Origin: an uncultured Bacteroidales bacterium
GTDB lineage: Bacteria; Bacteroidota; Bacteroidia; Bacteroidales; UBA932
Assembly (NCBI GenBank): GCA_934695325.1
Contig: CAKUVD010000011.1
Location: forward strand, 1 to 64,000
DNA: 64,000 nt
Reading direction: 5' to 3'
Part shown: piece by piece, positions 7,627 through 15,921 of the stretch
How the letters are laid out: every line of letters starts with the position of its first letter
Numbering within the stretch: position 1 is the stretch's first letter
The notes under the pieces: model-generated
The model's database searches: none
Seen by the model: only the letters and a program-made list of their open reading frames with translations
Told to the model about the DNA's origin: nothing
Translations under genes and position numbers: made by a program

Positions 7627-9043
7627 AAACTATGAGTTGCGCAGGTCGCTTGAATATGCGATCTCGGCAGAAGAAATGGCAATAGCGGATGACAGCGTCC
7701 GCATCGGGCTCGAGGAAGGAGCCTCTGCCATACAAGTGACATTGGACAAGGCCAAGACAGAGATATATGCGCTCTTGGACGGCGAGATGGACAACATCAG
7801 GCAGACGGGAGACAGAGCATTGACTTTCAGGGTGTTCGCCGACGGCAGGTACGGCGTATTCTCGACCAACAGGCTGGAGAAGGAAAGCATACGGAGGCTT
7901 CTCAGACAAGCTGTACAGAATGTCAGGATGCTCGCCCAGGACAAGTTCAGGAAACTGCCGGACAAAGCCGATGCGGCGACAGACGCCATACGTGGCGACG
8001 AGACTGGACTCGTGTGGTACGGCTACGATTCAGTACCGTGCGAGGACAAGCTCGCCTTTGCGAAAAAGGCATCCGTCTTCAGCGAGTTTTCCGATGCCAA
8101 TGCAGACCGTTGCTGGAAACTTGCATCTGAGGAAATCGAATACAACAACACTCTTACCGACACATACTTGACCAACTCCGACGGAATACGTTGTCGCCAG
8201 ACTGAGACTTCATTTGAAGTATGCGCACAGGTGACAGTCGAGGACAATGCCGGTAACAAGTACAGCGGACTGTGGTGGGACTACGGCATATCACCGGAAA
8301 AAGTTCTTGCGTCAGAATGTGGTCGCAAGGCGGTAATGCTGGCCGCCGGTCAGATAGGCCAGGTCAATGCTGACAGCGGCATATATAATATGGTGGTGTC
8401 CAACAGGGTCTCCGGAAGGCTCCTGCAGCCTGTCCTCGATGCTCTGGGAGGGCTTTCCATACAGCAGAAGTCATCATTCCTGACTGATTCTCTCGGCAAG
8501 AAGGTATTCTCTTCGGGGCTAACGGTCACAGATCTCCCAAGGGAAAAGGGAAAATGCGGCGCCATCTTGTTCGAGCCGGACGGAAGGGCTTGCAAAAACA
8601 GGGAAATCATCACCGGAGGCGTAGTGAAAGAGTATTTCATCAGCACGTATATGTCCGGGAAACTTGGGATGCCTGCGACCTCGGACTGTGCGAACAGGCC
8701 TGTGGTCAGCCCTTATGCAAGTACGTCAATGACAAGAGGAAAAGCATTGACGCTCGACGACAGAATCGGCGAAGCCGAAATCCTGGGCCTGTGCGGCAGC
8801 GGTATTCTCGTGACAGACTTCAACGGTGGAAACTGCAACAAGACCACAGGCGACTTTTCTTACGGCATTGAAGGATTCTTCTTCGAGAACGGCAAGGTAG
8901 CGAGCCCGATTTCCAGTATGCTGATAACAGGTAATATGAAGGATCTGTGGAACCATCTGGAGGCTGCAGGGAACGACTATCTGGACGGATTCAGCAGGCA
9001 GGTTCCGACATTGGCCTTCAGCGGAGTAAGTTTCAACGCATAG
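7616..9043 (+). CDS. TldE/PmbA-type partner subunit
   Basis: 475 residues from the ATG at 7616, preceded by a good GGAGG at 7602-7606; the TTG at 7598 is in frame but less likely. The protein follows the TldD/PmbA fold but lacks an HExxxH motif, as expected for TldE, the non-catalytic half of the complex. Recognisable parts include SGRLLQPVLDALGG, the LPREKGKCG block and a C-terminal DFSYGIEGFFFENG, which is typical for PmbA/TldE. It overlaps tldD by 11 bases and is almost certainly made with it. No terminator follows, but a fresh promoter lies before the next gene. Confidence 0.88.
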   Translation: MENKNYELRRSLEYAISAEEMAIADDSVRIGLEEGASAIQVTLDKAKTEIYALLDGEMDNIRQTGDRALTFRVFADGRYGVFSTNRLEKESIRRLLRQAVQNVRMLAQDKFRKLPDKADAATDAIRGDETGLVWYGYDSVPCEDKLAFAKKASVFSEFSDANADRCWKLASEEIEYNNTLTDTYLTNSDGIRCRQTETSFEVCAQVTVEDNAGNKYSGLWWDYGISPEKVLASECGRKAVMLAAGQIGQVNADSGIYNMVVSNRVSGRLLQPVLDALGGLSIQQKSSFLTDSLGKKVFSSGLTVTDLPREKGKCGAILFEPDGRACKNREIITGGVVKEYFISTYMSGKLGMPATSDCANRPVVSPYASTSMTRGKALTLDDRIGEAEILGLCGSGILVTDFNGGNCNKTTGDFSYGIEGFFFENGKVASPISSMLITGNMKDLWNHLEAAGNDYLDGFSRQVPTLAFSGVSFNA

Positions 9044-9106
9044 TACCTCCCTATGTAACGGCCCTATGTCTATGCAGCACCCAAACACACGAATCGCCTA
9101 TCCATA

Positions 9107-9137
9107 TTGGTCGTGGTCGATTTTTTATGTACTTTTG
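9107..9137 (+). promoter_or_regulatory. Bacteroidota promoter of slyD
   Basis: TTG at 9107-9109 and TACTTTTG at 9130-9137 with a 20-base spacer match the -33/-7 consensus. It lies 24 bases before the slyD start. Confidence 0.7.
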
Positions 9138-9161
9138 CAGGATGTACAAATTTGACTGAAA

Positions 9162-9848
9162 ATGAAAATAGAAAACAAAAGAGTGGTTGAGCTGACGTAC
9201 GAGCTCACAGTGGACGGAAAGGTTGTGGACAGGACCACTGAGATGACTGGCCCGCTCGACTACATACACGGCGAGCATATGCTGCTGCCGAGATTCGAGG
9301 CGGAACTTGAAGGCCTGGAGCCGGAAAGCGAGTTCGCATTCACATTGACTCCGGAAGAAGGCTATGGCGCATACGATCCTAAGAAGAAGTTCGACATTCC
9401 GAAACAGTCTTTCGAGGTAGAGGGGACTATCCGTGAAGATCTTATGCAGGTTGGAAAGATGATTCCTATGCTGAACAGCTCAGGGATGGTGGTCCAGGGG
9501 CTTATCGCCGCAGTGAATGAGGATACCGTCACGATGGACTTCAACCACCCGATGGCCGGCAAGACCTTGAATTTCAAGGGTAAGGTCATATCTGTACGCG
9601 ACGCTACAGAGAAGGAACTTACAGAAGGTCTTCACGGAGAATTCCTCCCGAAAGAGGGCGGATGCCACCACGGCAAGGGAGGCTGCTGCCACGGGCACGA
9701 TGGAGGAGACCACGAGTGCCACGGTGGATGCCACGACGGAGGCGAACACGAATGCTGTCACGGTGAAGGAGAAGGGCACTGCCACGAAGAAGGGCACGAG
9801 TGCCAATGTCACGGGGATGGCGGAGGATGCCACTGCCACGAGAAATAG
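9162..9848 (+). CDS. slyD: FKBP-type peptidyl-prolyl isomerase SlyD with metal-binding tail
   Basis: 228 residues. Residues 1-155 follow the SlyD pattern: an FKBP half (LTYELTVDG, TGPLDYIHGE) interrupted by the insert-in-flap chaperone domain, then VTMDFNHPMAGKTLNF, the usual SlyD signature. The last 63 residues consist mostly of Gly, Glu, Asp, His and Cys, with about 15 His and 12 Cys by my count. This fits the nickel/zinc-binding tail that lets SlyD deliver nickel to hydrogenase in E. coli. Here no hydrogenase or urease gene is nearby, so metal storage or general folding is equally possible. It has its own promoter, and the following glycosyltransferase starts 29 bases after its stop. Confidence 0.93.
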   Translation: MKIENKRVVELTYELTVDGKVVDRTTEMTGPLDYIHGEHMLLPRFEAELEGLEPESEFAFTLTPEEGYGAYDPKKKFDIPKQSFEVEGTIREDLMQVGKMIPMLNSSGMVVQGLIAAVNEDTVTMDFNHPMAGKTLNFKGKVISVRDATEKELTEGLHGEFLPKEGGCHHGKGGCCHGHDGGDHECHGGCHDGGEHECCHGEGEGHCHEEGHECQCHGDGGGCHCHEK

Positions 9849-9877
9849 CCGGCGCAGCTCATTTCACATACTGCAAG

Positions 9878-11128
9878 ATGAAGACTGCTGTAGTAATACT
9901 CAACTGGAACACCAGAGAATATCTGGAGAAGTTCATACCGGGAATTCTTCGCTCCATCAGCGGTGAGGACGCCTGTCTTGTCGTGGCGGACAGCGCATCG
10001 ACGGACGGGTCAATGCAGATGCTTTCGGAGAAATTCCCGGAAGTGCGGCAGATACAGCTGGACAGGAACTATGGCTTCACAGGCGGCTACAACAGAGCAT
10101 TGAGCCAGATCGACGCTGAGTATTTCATACTGCTGAACTCCGACATAGAAGTGCCGAGAAGCTGGCTGAGGCCGCTGACGATGGCGATGGACACGCATCC
10201 GGAAATCGGTGCCTGCGCTCCCAAGCTGCACTCCTGGTATGACAGGGATATGTTCGAGTATGCAGGCGCCGCAGGAGGATATCTGGACAGCTTCGGCTTT
10301 CCGTTCTGCCGCGGCCGCATAATGAAGATGGTGGAGAAAGACACCGGGCAATATGACACCCAGGCAGATGTGCTATGGGCCACCGGGGCCTGCCTGATGG
10401 TCAGAAGTTCCATCTTCCGTATGCTCGGAGGCCTGGATGACAGGTTCTTCGCCCATATGGAGGAGATCGACCTGTGCTGGAGGATACAGCTCGCGGGATA
10501 CAGGGTCTGCATTGTCCCGGACTCAGTGGTATATCATATCGGAGGAGGCACATTGCCACAGACATCGCCGTGGAAACTGAAGCTGAACTACAGGAACAAT
10601 CTGATGCTCCTGGAGAACAACCTCGCAAAGACATATTCATTGCGTATCCTGAGGAAGTCACTGCGGAAAAAACTGAAGTCAATGCCCGGATTGGAGTCCA
10701 AGCTGGAACGTGGAGACATACCGGAAGAATACTTCAACGGCATTGACATAGAGAAAATCGCAGGACGGGCGAACAGCAAGGCTCGCAAGAGGATTTTCTG
10801 GAGGATGGTCATCGACGGATGCACCGGCATCGCATATCTGGCGATGTTCAAATGGAGCAGTTTCCGTGCCGTGATACAGGCGCACTCGGAGTTCAGGAGC
10901 CAGTCGCGGGCGCACAGTCATTCAGACGGTGAGGTCAATGCCTTCCTGGCAGGGATCATAAATGCCGCCGGAGACCGGCGCAAGCAGAAAGTCTTGCCAC
11001 AGTCGGGCAAGATCCCGACAATCAGAGGACTATATCCGCACTGGATCATACCGAGAGCGATATTCCTGAGGCGCAGGGCTTTCGATTCAGCAAGAAGATA
11101 TTTCTCGACAGAAAAGACAGATATTTAG
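9878..11128 (+). CDS. Family 2 glycosyltransferase
   Basis: 416 residues from the ATG at 9878; a longer frame would overlap slyD. The N-terminal KTAVVILNWNTREYL and a LLNSDIEVP (DxD-type) motif near residue 85 mark a GT-A fold family 2 enzyme. The acceptor-side block with GLDDRFFAHMEEIDLCWR near residues 185-205 is typical of rhamnosyl- and other polysaccharide-type transferases. The C-terminal 150 residues are basic and helical, possibly membrane-associated. The likely role is sugar transfer to a cell-surface polysaccharide or lipid; donor and acceptor are unknown. No other polysaccharide genes are nearby. The trkA start is only 6 bases after its stop, so the two are probably co-transcribed. 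Confidence 0.85.
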   Translation: MKTAVVILNWNTREYLEKFIPGILRSISGEDACLVVADSASTDGSMQMLSEKFPEVRQIQLDRNYGFTGGYNRALSQIDAEYFILLNSDIEVPRSWLRPLTMAMDTHPEIGACAPKLHSWYDRDMFEYAGAAGGYLDSFGFPFCRGRIMKMVEKDTGQYDTQADVLWATGACLMVRSSIFRMLGGLDDRFFAHMEEIDLCWRIQLAGYRVCIVPDSVVYHIGGGTLPQTSPWKLKLNYRNNLMLLENNLAKTYSLRILRKSLRKKLKSMPGLESKLERGDIPEEYFNGIDIEKIAGRANSKARKRIFWRMVIDGCTGIAYLAMFKWSSFRAVIQAHSEFRSQSRAHSHSDGEVNAFLAGIINAAGDRRKQKVLPQSGKIPTIRGLYPHWIIPRAIFLRRRAFDSARRYFSTEKTDI

Positions 11129-11134
11129 ACGCTT

Positions 11135-12490
11135 ATGGTTATCATTATCGAAGGCGCAGGAGAGGTAGGTTCTCACCTGGCGAAGATGCTCAGCAATGAA
11201 GCTAATGACATAACGGTGATCGACTGCGATGAGGAAAGGCTCGCGAAACTGAACTCGTCGGCTGATGTCGTGACCATACCTGGAGACCTTTCTTGCATAA
11301 AGGTGCTCAAGGATGCGGGCGTGGAGACGGCAGACCTGTTCATCGCGGTGAACCCCAGCGCTTCACAGGATGTGAACATAGTAAGCGCACTGCTGGCCAA
11401 GAAACTTGGATGCAAGAAGGTCTGCGCCAGGATAAACAATGAGGAGTACCTCTCGTATGAGAACAAGTACCTCTTCACGGAAATGGGCATTGACCTGATG
11501 TTCTATCCGGAGAAGATCGCCGCCGGAGAGATCGCAGGCCTGCTGAAAAGGACGGCCTCCACCGAGACGATGGACTTCGCACGCGGGAAACTGCAGCTGA
11601 CCGTGTTCAAGCTCGAGGACGACTCACCTATCATAGATATGAAGATAGCCGAGTTCGCTGCCGCCGTGACATTCGGCGAGAAGTTCAGGGTAGTGGCTAT
11701 CTCACGTGATGACACCACGATAATGCCGAGGTATGACACCAAGTTCAAGTACCACGACCTCGTGTTCATAATAACCACGAGAGAGGGAATCGAGCCGCTG
11801 ATGAATTTCCTGGGCAAGAGCAACATCGAGATAAACAATGTGATGGTTCTCGGAGCCGGAGCCGTCGGAGAGATGGTGGCCGGCAACATCTGCGGCCATG
11901 TGGAGTCCGTGAAAGTGATTGACTCGGACAAGAACAGATGCCTGGAGCTCAGCGAGAGGACTGATGACAATGTCCAGGTAATCAACGGAGACGGACGAGA
12001 CTCTGATTTCCTGCTGGAGGAGAACATCCGCGACTATGACGCATTCGTGGCCGTGACGGAGAATGACGAGGCGAACATCCTTGCGTGCGTGGTGGCGAAG
12101 CGTTTCGGCGTGGAGAGGACAATCGCTGAGGTCGAGAACCTGGAGTATATCAGGCTGGCGGAGGAGATGGGAGTGGACGCCGTCATAAACAAGAAGCTCA
12201 TCACGGCTGGCAAGATATTCAAGATGACGCTCAGCAACAAGGTGCGCTTCGTGAAATATATGAGCGGGACGGATGCCGAAATTCTTGAATACATCGTGGC
12301 GCCGGACAGTCTCATCACACGTAGTTCGCTGAAAGACACCGACTTCCCTACAGACGCAATCATCGGCGGCATCATCCGTGGCAATGACTATTTCATAGCC
12401 GTCGGTGACACCCGCATCGAAGCGTACGACAGGGTGGCTGTCTTCGCCCTCCCGTCCGCCGTGAAGGAAGTGGACAGGTTCTTCAGATAA
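11135..12490 (+). CDS. trkA: Trk potassium uptake regulatory subunit TrkA
   Basis: 451 residues made of two similar halves, each with an NAD-binding Rossmann (RCK) domain followed by a TrkA-C domain. The first Rossmann motif is unusual in reading IEGAGEVGSHLA; the second is VLGAGAVGEMVAG near residue 235. Motifs such as DVVTIPGDLSC and VINGDGRD mark the ends of the NAD-binding strands. TrkA sits on the inner face of the TrkH/TrkG potassium channel and gates it in response to nucleotides. No trkH is present in this window, although it is often next door in Bacteroidota. It forms a likely operon with the glycosyltransferase before it and the ABC-F gene 10 bases after it. Confidence 0.93.
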   Translation: MVIIIEGAGEVGSHLAKMLSNEANDITVIDCDEERLAKLNSSADVVTIPGDLSCIKVLKDAGVETADLFIAVNPSASQDVNIVSALLAKKLGCKKVCARINNEEYLSYENKYLFTEMGIDLMFYPEKIAAGEIAGLLKRTASTETMDFARGKLQLTVFKLEDDSPIIDMKIAEFAAAVTFGEKFRVVAISRDDTTIMPRYDTKFKYHDLVFIITTREGIEPLMNFLGKSNIEINNVMVLGAGAVGEMVAGNICGHVESVKVIDSDKNRCLELSERTDDNVQVINGDGRDSDFLLEENIRDYDAFVAVTENDEANILACVVAKRFGVERTIAEVENLEYIRLAEEMGVDAVINKKLITAGKIFKMTLSNKVRFVKYMSGTDAEILEYIVAPDSLITRSSLKDTDFPTDAIIGGIIRGNDYFIAVGDTRIEAYDRVAVFALPSAVKEVDRFFR

Positions 12491-12500
12491 GATAATCAAT

Positions 12501-14294
12501 ATGGCATCATACTTACAGATAGAGAACATCAGCAAGAGCTATGGTCCCAAGGTGCTTTTCGAGCACATCGGGTTCAACATAAACGAAGGGGACAAGATCG
12601 CCCTCATCGCACCCAACGGAACGGGGAAATCCACATTGCTCCGGATACTGGCCGGGAACGACAAGTCCGACTCGGGAGGGAAGATAACATTCCTCAGGCA
12701 CATACGCATCGCCTTCCTGGAGCAGGAATATGACTATGACCCGGAGAAGGACATTTTCACACAGGTGATGGACTCCAGCCGCAAATACACGGAAGGACTG
12801 GACGACGAAGTTCTGTTCGCATACGAGCTGAGGGTAAAGAAGTTCATAACCAGTTTCGGTCTGCAGCCGGACAGCATTATGAAGAACCTATCCGGAGGCG
12901 AAGTGAAGAGAGTGGCATTGACAGTGATGCTGGCGTCGGAGGCGGACTTCTTCATAATGGACGAGCCGACCAACCACCTGGACATTGATGCGATCGAATT
13001 CCTGGAGAACTATCTCGGGCACTCGCGCTGCACCCTCCTGATGGTAACGCACGACCGCTATTTCCTTGACCACGTGTGCAATACGGTTATGGAGATGGAT
13101 CACGGTGCGATATATACATACAAGGGGAACTACGAAAACTATCTCGAAAAACGCCAGGAGCGCATCGACAACTACAATGCGGAGACGGCGAAGGTGAACA
13201 ATATCCTGCGCCGCGAACTGGAATGGATACGCAGCTCGCCCTGCGCCAGGACAGGCAAGGCCAGATACCGTATCAACGCCTTCTATGAGCTGAAGGACAG
13301 GGCGGAACAGACATACACCACTGGCAAGGTCTGCCTCGACGAGATGGGCAACGGCTCACGTCTCGGCAGCAAGATAATTGACTGCAAGGATCTCTGTTTC
13401 AGTTACGGGCCGGATGTCTATCTGGATCATTTCACGTATAATTTCCAGAGATTCGAGAGAGTCGGAATCGTCGGGAAGAACGGAACAGGCAAGTCCACGT
13501 TCCTCAACATCCTGACAGGCAACATCCCTGATGACGGAACTATCAGCGGCATCATAGAGCGCGGAGAATCCCTGAAAATCGGATATTACCGCCAGAGCGG
13601 AATGAAGTTCAATGAAGACCAGACCGTCCTTCAGACCGTGAATGACACGCATCTCCTGAGCCAGTTCCTCTTCAGCCACGATATGTTCACCACCAAGGTA
13701 TCAAAGCTCTCCGGAGGCGAGAGGAGAAGACTTTACCTTATGACCATACTGATGCAGAACCCGAACCTGCTGATTATGGACGAGCCGACAAACGACCTGG
13801 ACATCGTGACCCTGGACATCCTGGAGGAATACCTGAAGGACTTCAAGGGCTCGCTCATCATCGTCTCACACGACCGTCACTTCCTCGACAGGCTCGTGGA
13901 CCATCTGTTCATCTTCTGCGGCAACGGCATTGTCAAGGACTTCATCGGCTCCTACAGCGAGTATCACGAATATATAAAGGAGTACGAGGCTCAGCAGAAG
14001 GCTGCCGCGCGGGAAAAGGCTGCCGCCAAGGTAAAGGTCAATGCAGATGATACCGGTGCAGACCGTCCGGCAAGGAAGAAAAAGCTGACCTACAAGGAAC
14101 AGAAGGAGCTGGAGCAGCTGGAAAAGGACATTGACAGGCTCGGGAAAGAGAAAGACGAGCTGGAACGCCAGCTTTCCTCCGGAGCACTGCCTTATGACAA
14201 GATCCAGGAAGCGTCTGCGAGATTCGGAGAGGTGAAGAATCTTATCGACGAGAAGGAGATGCGCTGGCTGGAGCTGCAGGAGAGCATCTCATAG
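12501..14294 (+). CDS. ABC-F family ATPase
   Basis: 597 residues with two ABC ATPase domains and no membrane segments. Domain one has Walker A APNGTGKST near residues 33-41, the signature LSGGEVKR and MDEPTNHLD. Domain two has GKNGTGKST, LSGGERRR and MDEPTNDLD. Between them lies the basic linker that enters the ribosomal E site in this family. After residue 500 comes a charged, coiled-coil C-terminal extension (KEQKELEQLEKDIDRL), as in Uup-type members. ABC-F proteins act on ribosomes, resolving stalls or protecting them from antibiotics. The overall layout resembles Uup more than known resistance proteins, so a housekeeping role is likelier. It is the last gene of the trkA group. Confidence 0.92.
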   Translation: MASYLQIENISKSYGPKVLFEHIGFNINEGDKIALIAPNGTGKSTLLRILAGNDKSDSGGKITFLRHIRIAFLEQEYDYDPEKDIFTQVMDSSRKYTEGLDDEVLFAYELRVKKFITSFGLQPDSIMKNLSGGEVKRVALTVMLASEADFFIMDEPTNHLDIDAIEFLENYLGHSRCTLLMVTHDRYFLDHVCNTVMEMDHGAIYTYKGNYENYLEKRQERIDNYNAETAKVNNILRRELEWIRSSPCARTGKARYRINAFYELKDRAEQTYTTGKVCLDEMGNGSRLGSKIIDCKDLCFSYGPDVYLDHFTYNFQRFERVGIVGKNGTGKSTFLNILTGNIPDDGTISGIIERGESLKIGYYRQSGMKFNEDQTVLQTVNDTHLLSQFLFSHDMFTTKVSKLSGGERRRLYLMTILMQNPNLLIMDEPTNDLDIVTLDILEEYLKDFKGSLIIVSHDRHFLDRLVDHLFIFCGNGIVKDFIGSYSEYHEYIKEYEAQQKAAAREKAAAKVKVNADDTGADRPARKKKLTYKEQKELEQLEKDIDRLGKEKDELERQLSSGALPYDKIQEASARFGEVKNLIDEKEMRWLELQESIS

Positions 14295-14337
14295 ATGGAT
14301 GTTTGAATTGTTACATTTCTATTTCAAAAAATAGTTG

Positions 14338-14345
14338 TACCTTTG
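14338..14345 (+). promoter_or_regulatory. -7 box of the glpT transcript
   Basis: TACCTTTG matches the Bacteroidota consensus TAnnTTTG. It implies a leader of about 100 bases before glpT. No clear -33 element lies at the right distance. Confidence 0.55.
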
Positions 14346-14451
14346 CTTTCGGAACGTAATCGTTTTATGTTTCGAAATAAAAGTCCAGATCCCGCAGGCA
14401 AAAGCCTATGGGTATATATTAAAACAACTATAAACCAAAACATTAATAATA

Positions 14452-15864
14452 ATGGCTAGATTTTTTGACCCACCTGCACCGAAGCCACAGCTTCCGGCAG
14501 AGAAAGTCCCTAAAGTTTACAATGCTATGAGATGGAAAGTCTTCCTCGGAGCTTTCCTCGGATACGCAGGCTACTACCTCGTCCGCAAGAACCTTTCGCT
14601 CGCCGCTCCTGATATGATAAAGGACGGCATCCTCGATGCCGGAAAGGTCGGTCTCGCAATGTCGGCCGTATCCATCGCATACGCATTCAGCAAATTCATA
14701 ATGGGCAGTGTATCAGATCGTTCAGACTCACGCAAGTTCCTCTGTGTGGGACTTGTGCTATCTGCATTGGTAATGATCATCACAGGCATCATCCCTTATG
14801 GTGCGAACACTGCATTGAACACGACTATCATATTCGTGCTTATGCTCGTAGTAGGCTGGCTGTCAGGTATGGGCTGGCCTCCTTGCGGTCGAATAATGAC
14901 ACACTGGTTCTCACAGAACGAGAGGAGCTTCAAGATGAGCATCTGGAACGTATCACACACCATCGGAAGCTTCTCGCTCGGATTCCTCGCAATCGCAGGC
15001 GTGGCTCTCTTCGCCTTCTTCGCCCCGGCCTTCGGGATTGACGCGGCACAGGCATGGAGAGGAAACTTCATCTTCCCTGCGGCAGTGGCCATCATTATAG
15101 CGCTATTCTGCTGGTGGGCCATCCGTGACACGCCAGAGTCCTGCGGCCTCCCTTCAGTACAGGAATACAGGAACGACTACAGCGGAGTGAAAAGCAAGGG
15201 CCCTGCAGGCGACAAGCTGCCTTTCAAGGTCCTCTTCGTGGACTACGTATTCAAGAACAAGCTCCTGTGGATTGTCGCCCTCAGCAACATCTTCGTATAT
15301 ATGGTACGCTACGGCATCGGTGACTGGTCTCCTACCTTCCTTCAGGACGCCGGCATCATGACAGCGGACGAGAGCAAGGTGGCATTCTCTGTGCATAACC
15401 TGGTAGGCGCATTCGGAACCATCCTCTGCGGCCTCGCCACATCCAAGATATTCAAGGGCCGCTGCGCGCCTATGAACGTTATCTGCATGCTCGCCTGCAT
15501 GTTCGGCGTGCTCATCTACTGGTTCGTCGGCGCAGGCTATGTAGCCATGAGCCCGGCACTCCAGAAGACTCTCGTCTATGTGGCGCTCTGCCTCATCGGC
15601 TTCTTCATCTACGGCCCGGTGGCGCTCACAGGTGTACAGGCGTTGAACCTCGTGCCTAAGAACGCCGCAGGTACAGCCGCAGGCTTTGTCGGCCTCTTCG
15701 GATATTTCGTAGGAGACGCCATCTGCTCCAAGATCTTCGTCGGAAGCGTGGCAAACTCTCTCGGCTGGAACGCCGCGAACCTGACAGTGGCCATCGGCGC
15801 CGGAATCGGAGTGATTCTCTGCGCAATGCTCATAAAGAGCGAGAAGTCAATGGCCAACAACTAA
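14452..15864 (+). CDS. glpT: GlpT-type organophosphate:phosphate antiporter
   Basis: 470 residues with about 12 hydrophobic segments, a major facilitator protein of the organophosphate:Pi antiporter family. YYLVRKNLSLAAPDM near residue 45 and YMVRYGIGDWSPTFL near residue 285 match the contexts of the two substrate-binding arginines of GlpT (R45 and R269 in E. coli). The expected substrate is glycerol-3-phosphate; a hexose-phosphate or phosphoglycerate carrier of the same family cannot be excluded. The next gene encodes a secreted phosphatase/glycerophosphodiesterase, which supports glycerol-3-phosphate. A hairpin with a T-run between the two genes may lower expression of the second. Confidence 0.88.
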   Translation: MARFFDPPAPKPQLPAEKVPKVYNAMRWKVFLGAFLGYAGYYLVRKNLSLAAPDMIKDGILDAGKVGLAMSAVSIAYAFSKFIMGSVSDRSDSRKFLCVGLVLSALVMIITGIIPYGANTALNTTIIFVLMLVVGWLSGMGWPPCGRIMTHWFSQNERSFKMSIWNVSHTIGSFSLGFLAIAGVALFAFFAPAFGIDAAQAWRGNFIFPAAVAIIIALFCWWAIRDTPESCGLPSVQEYRNDYSGVKSKGPAGDKLPFKVLFVDYVFKNKLLWIVALSNIFVYMVRYGIGDWSPTFLQDAGIMTADESKVAFSVHNLVGAFGTILCGLATSKIFKGRCAPMNVICMLACMFGVLIYWFVGAGYVAMSPALQKTLVYVALCLIGFFIYGPVALTGVQALNLVPKNAAGTAAGFVGLFGYFVGDAICSKIFVGSVANSLGWNAANLTVAIGAGIGVILCAMLIKSEKSMANN

Positions 15865-15880
15865 ATAAAGTAATCAATAC

Positions 15881-15913
15881 GCCGGTCGATTCTCGTCAGC
15901 CGGCGATTTTTTT
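15881..15913 (+). terminator. Intrinsic terminator or attenuator after glpT
   Basis: GCCGG at 15881-15885 pairs with CCGGC at 15900-15904, followed by seven T at 15907-15913. It lies between glpT and the phosphoesterase gene, whose start is 8 bases further on. Confidence 0.65.
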
Positions 15914-15921
15914 ATAAAGAA

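Noticed and set aside
11702..12535. Long reading frame opposite trkA
   Set aside because: It lies antisense to a clear gene, lacks any motif, and is explained by codon bias of trkA.
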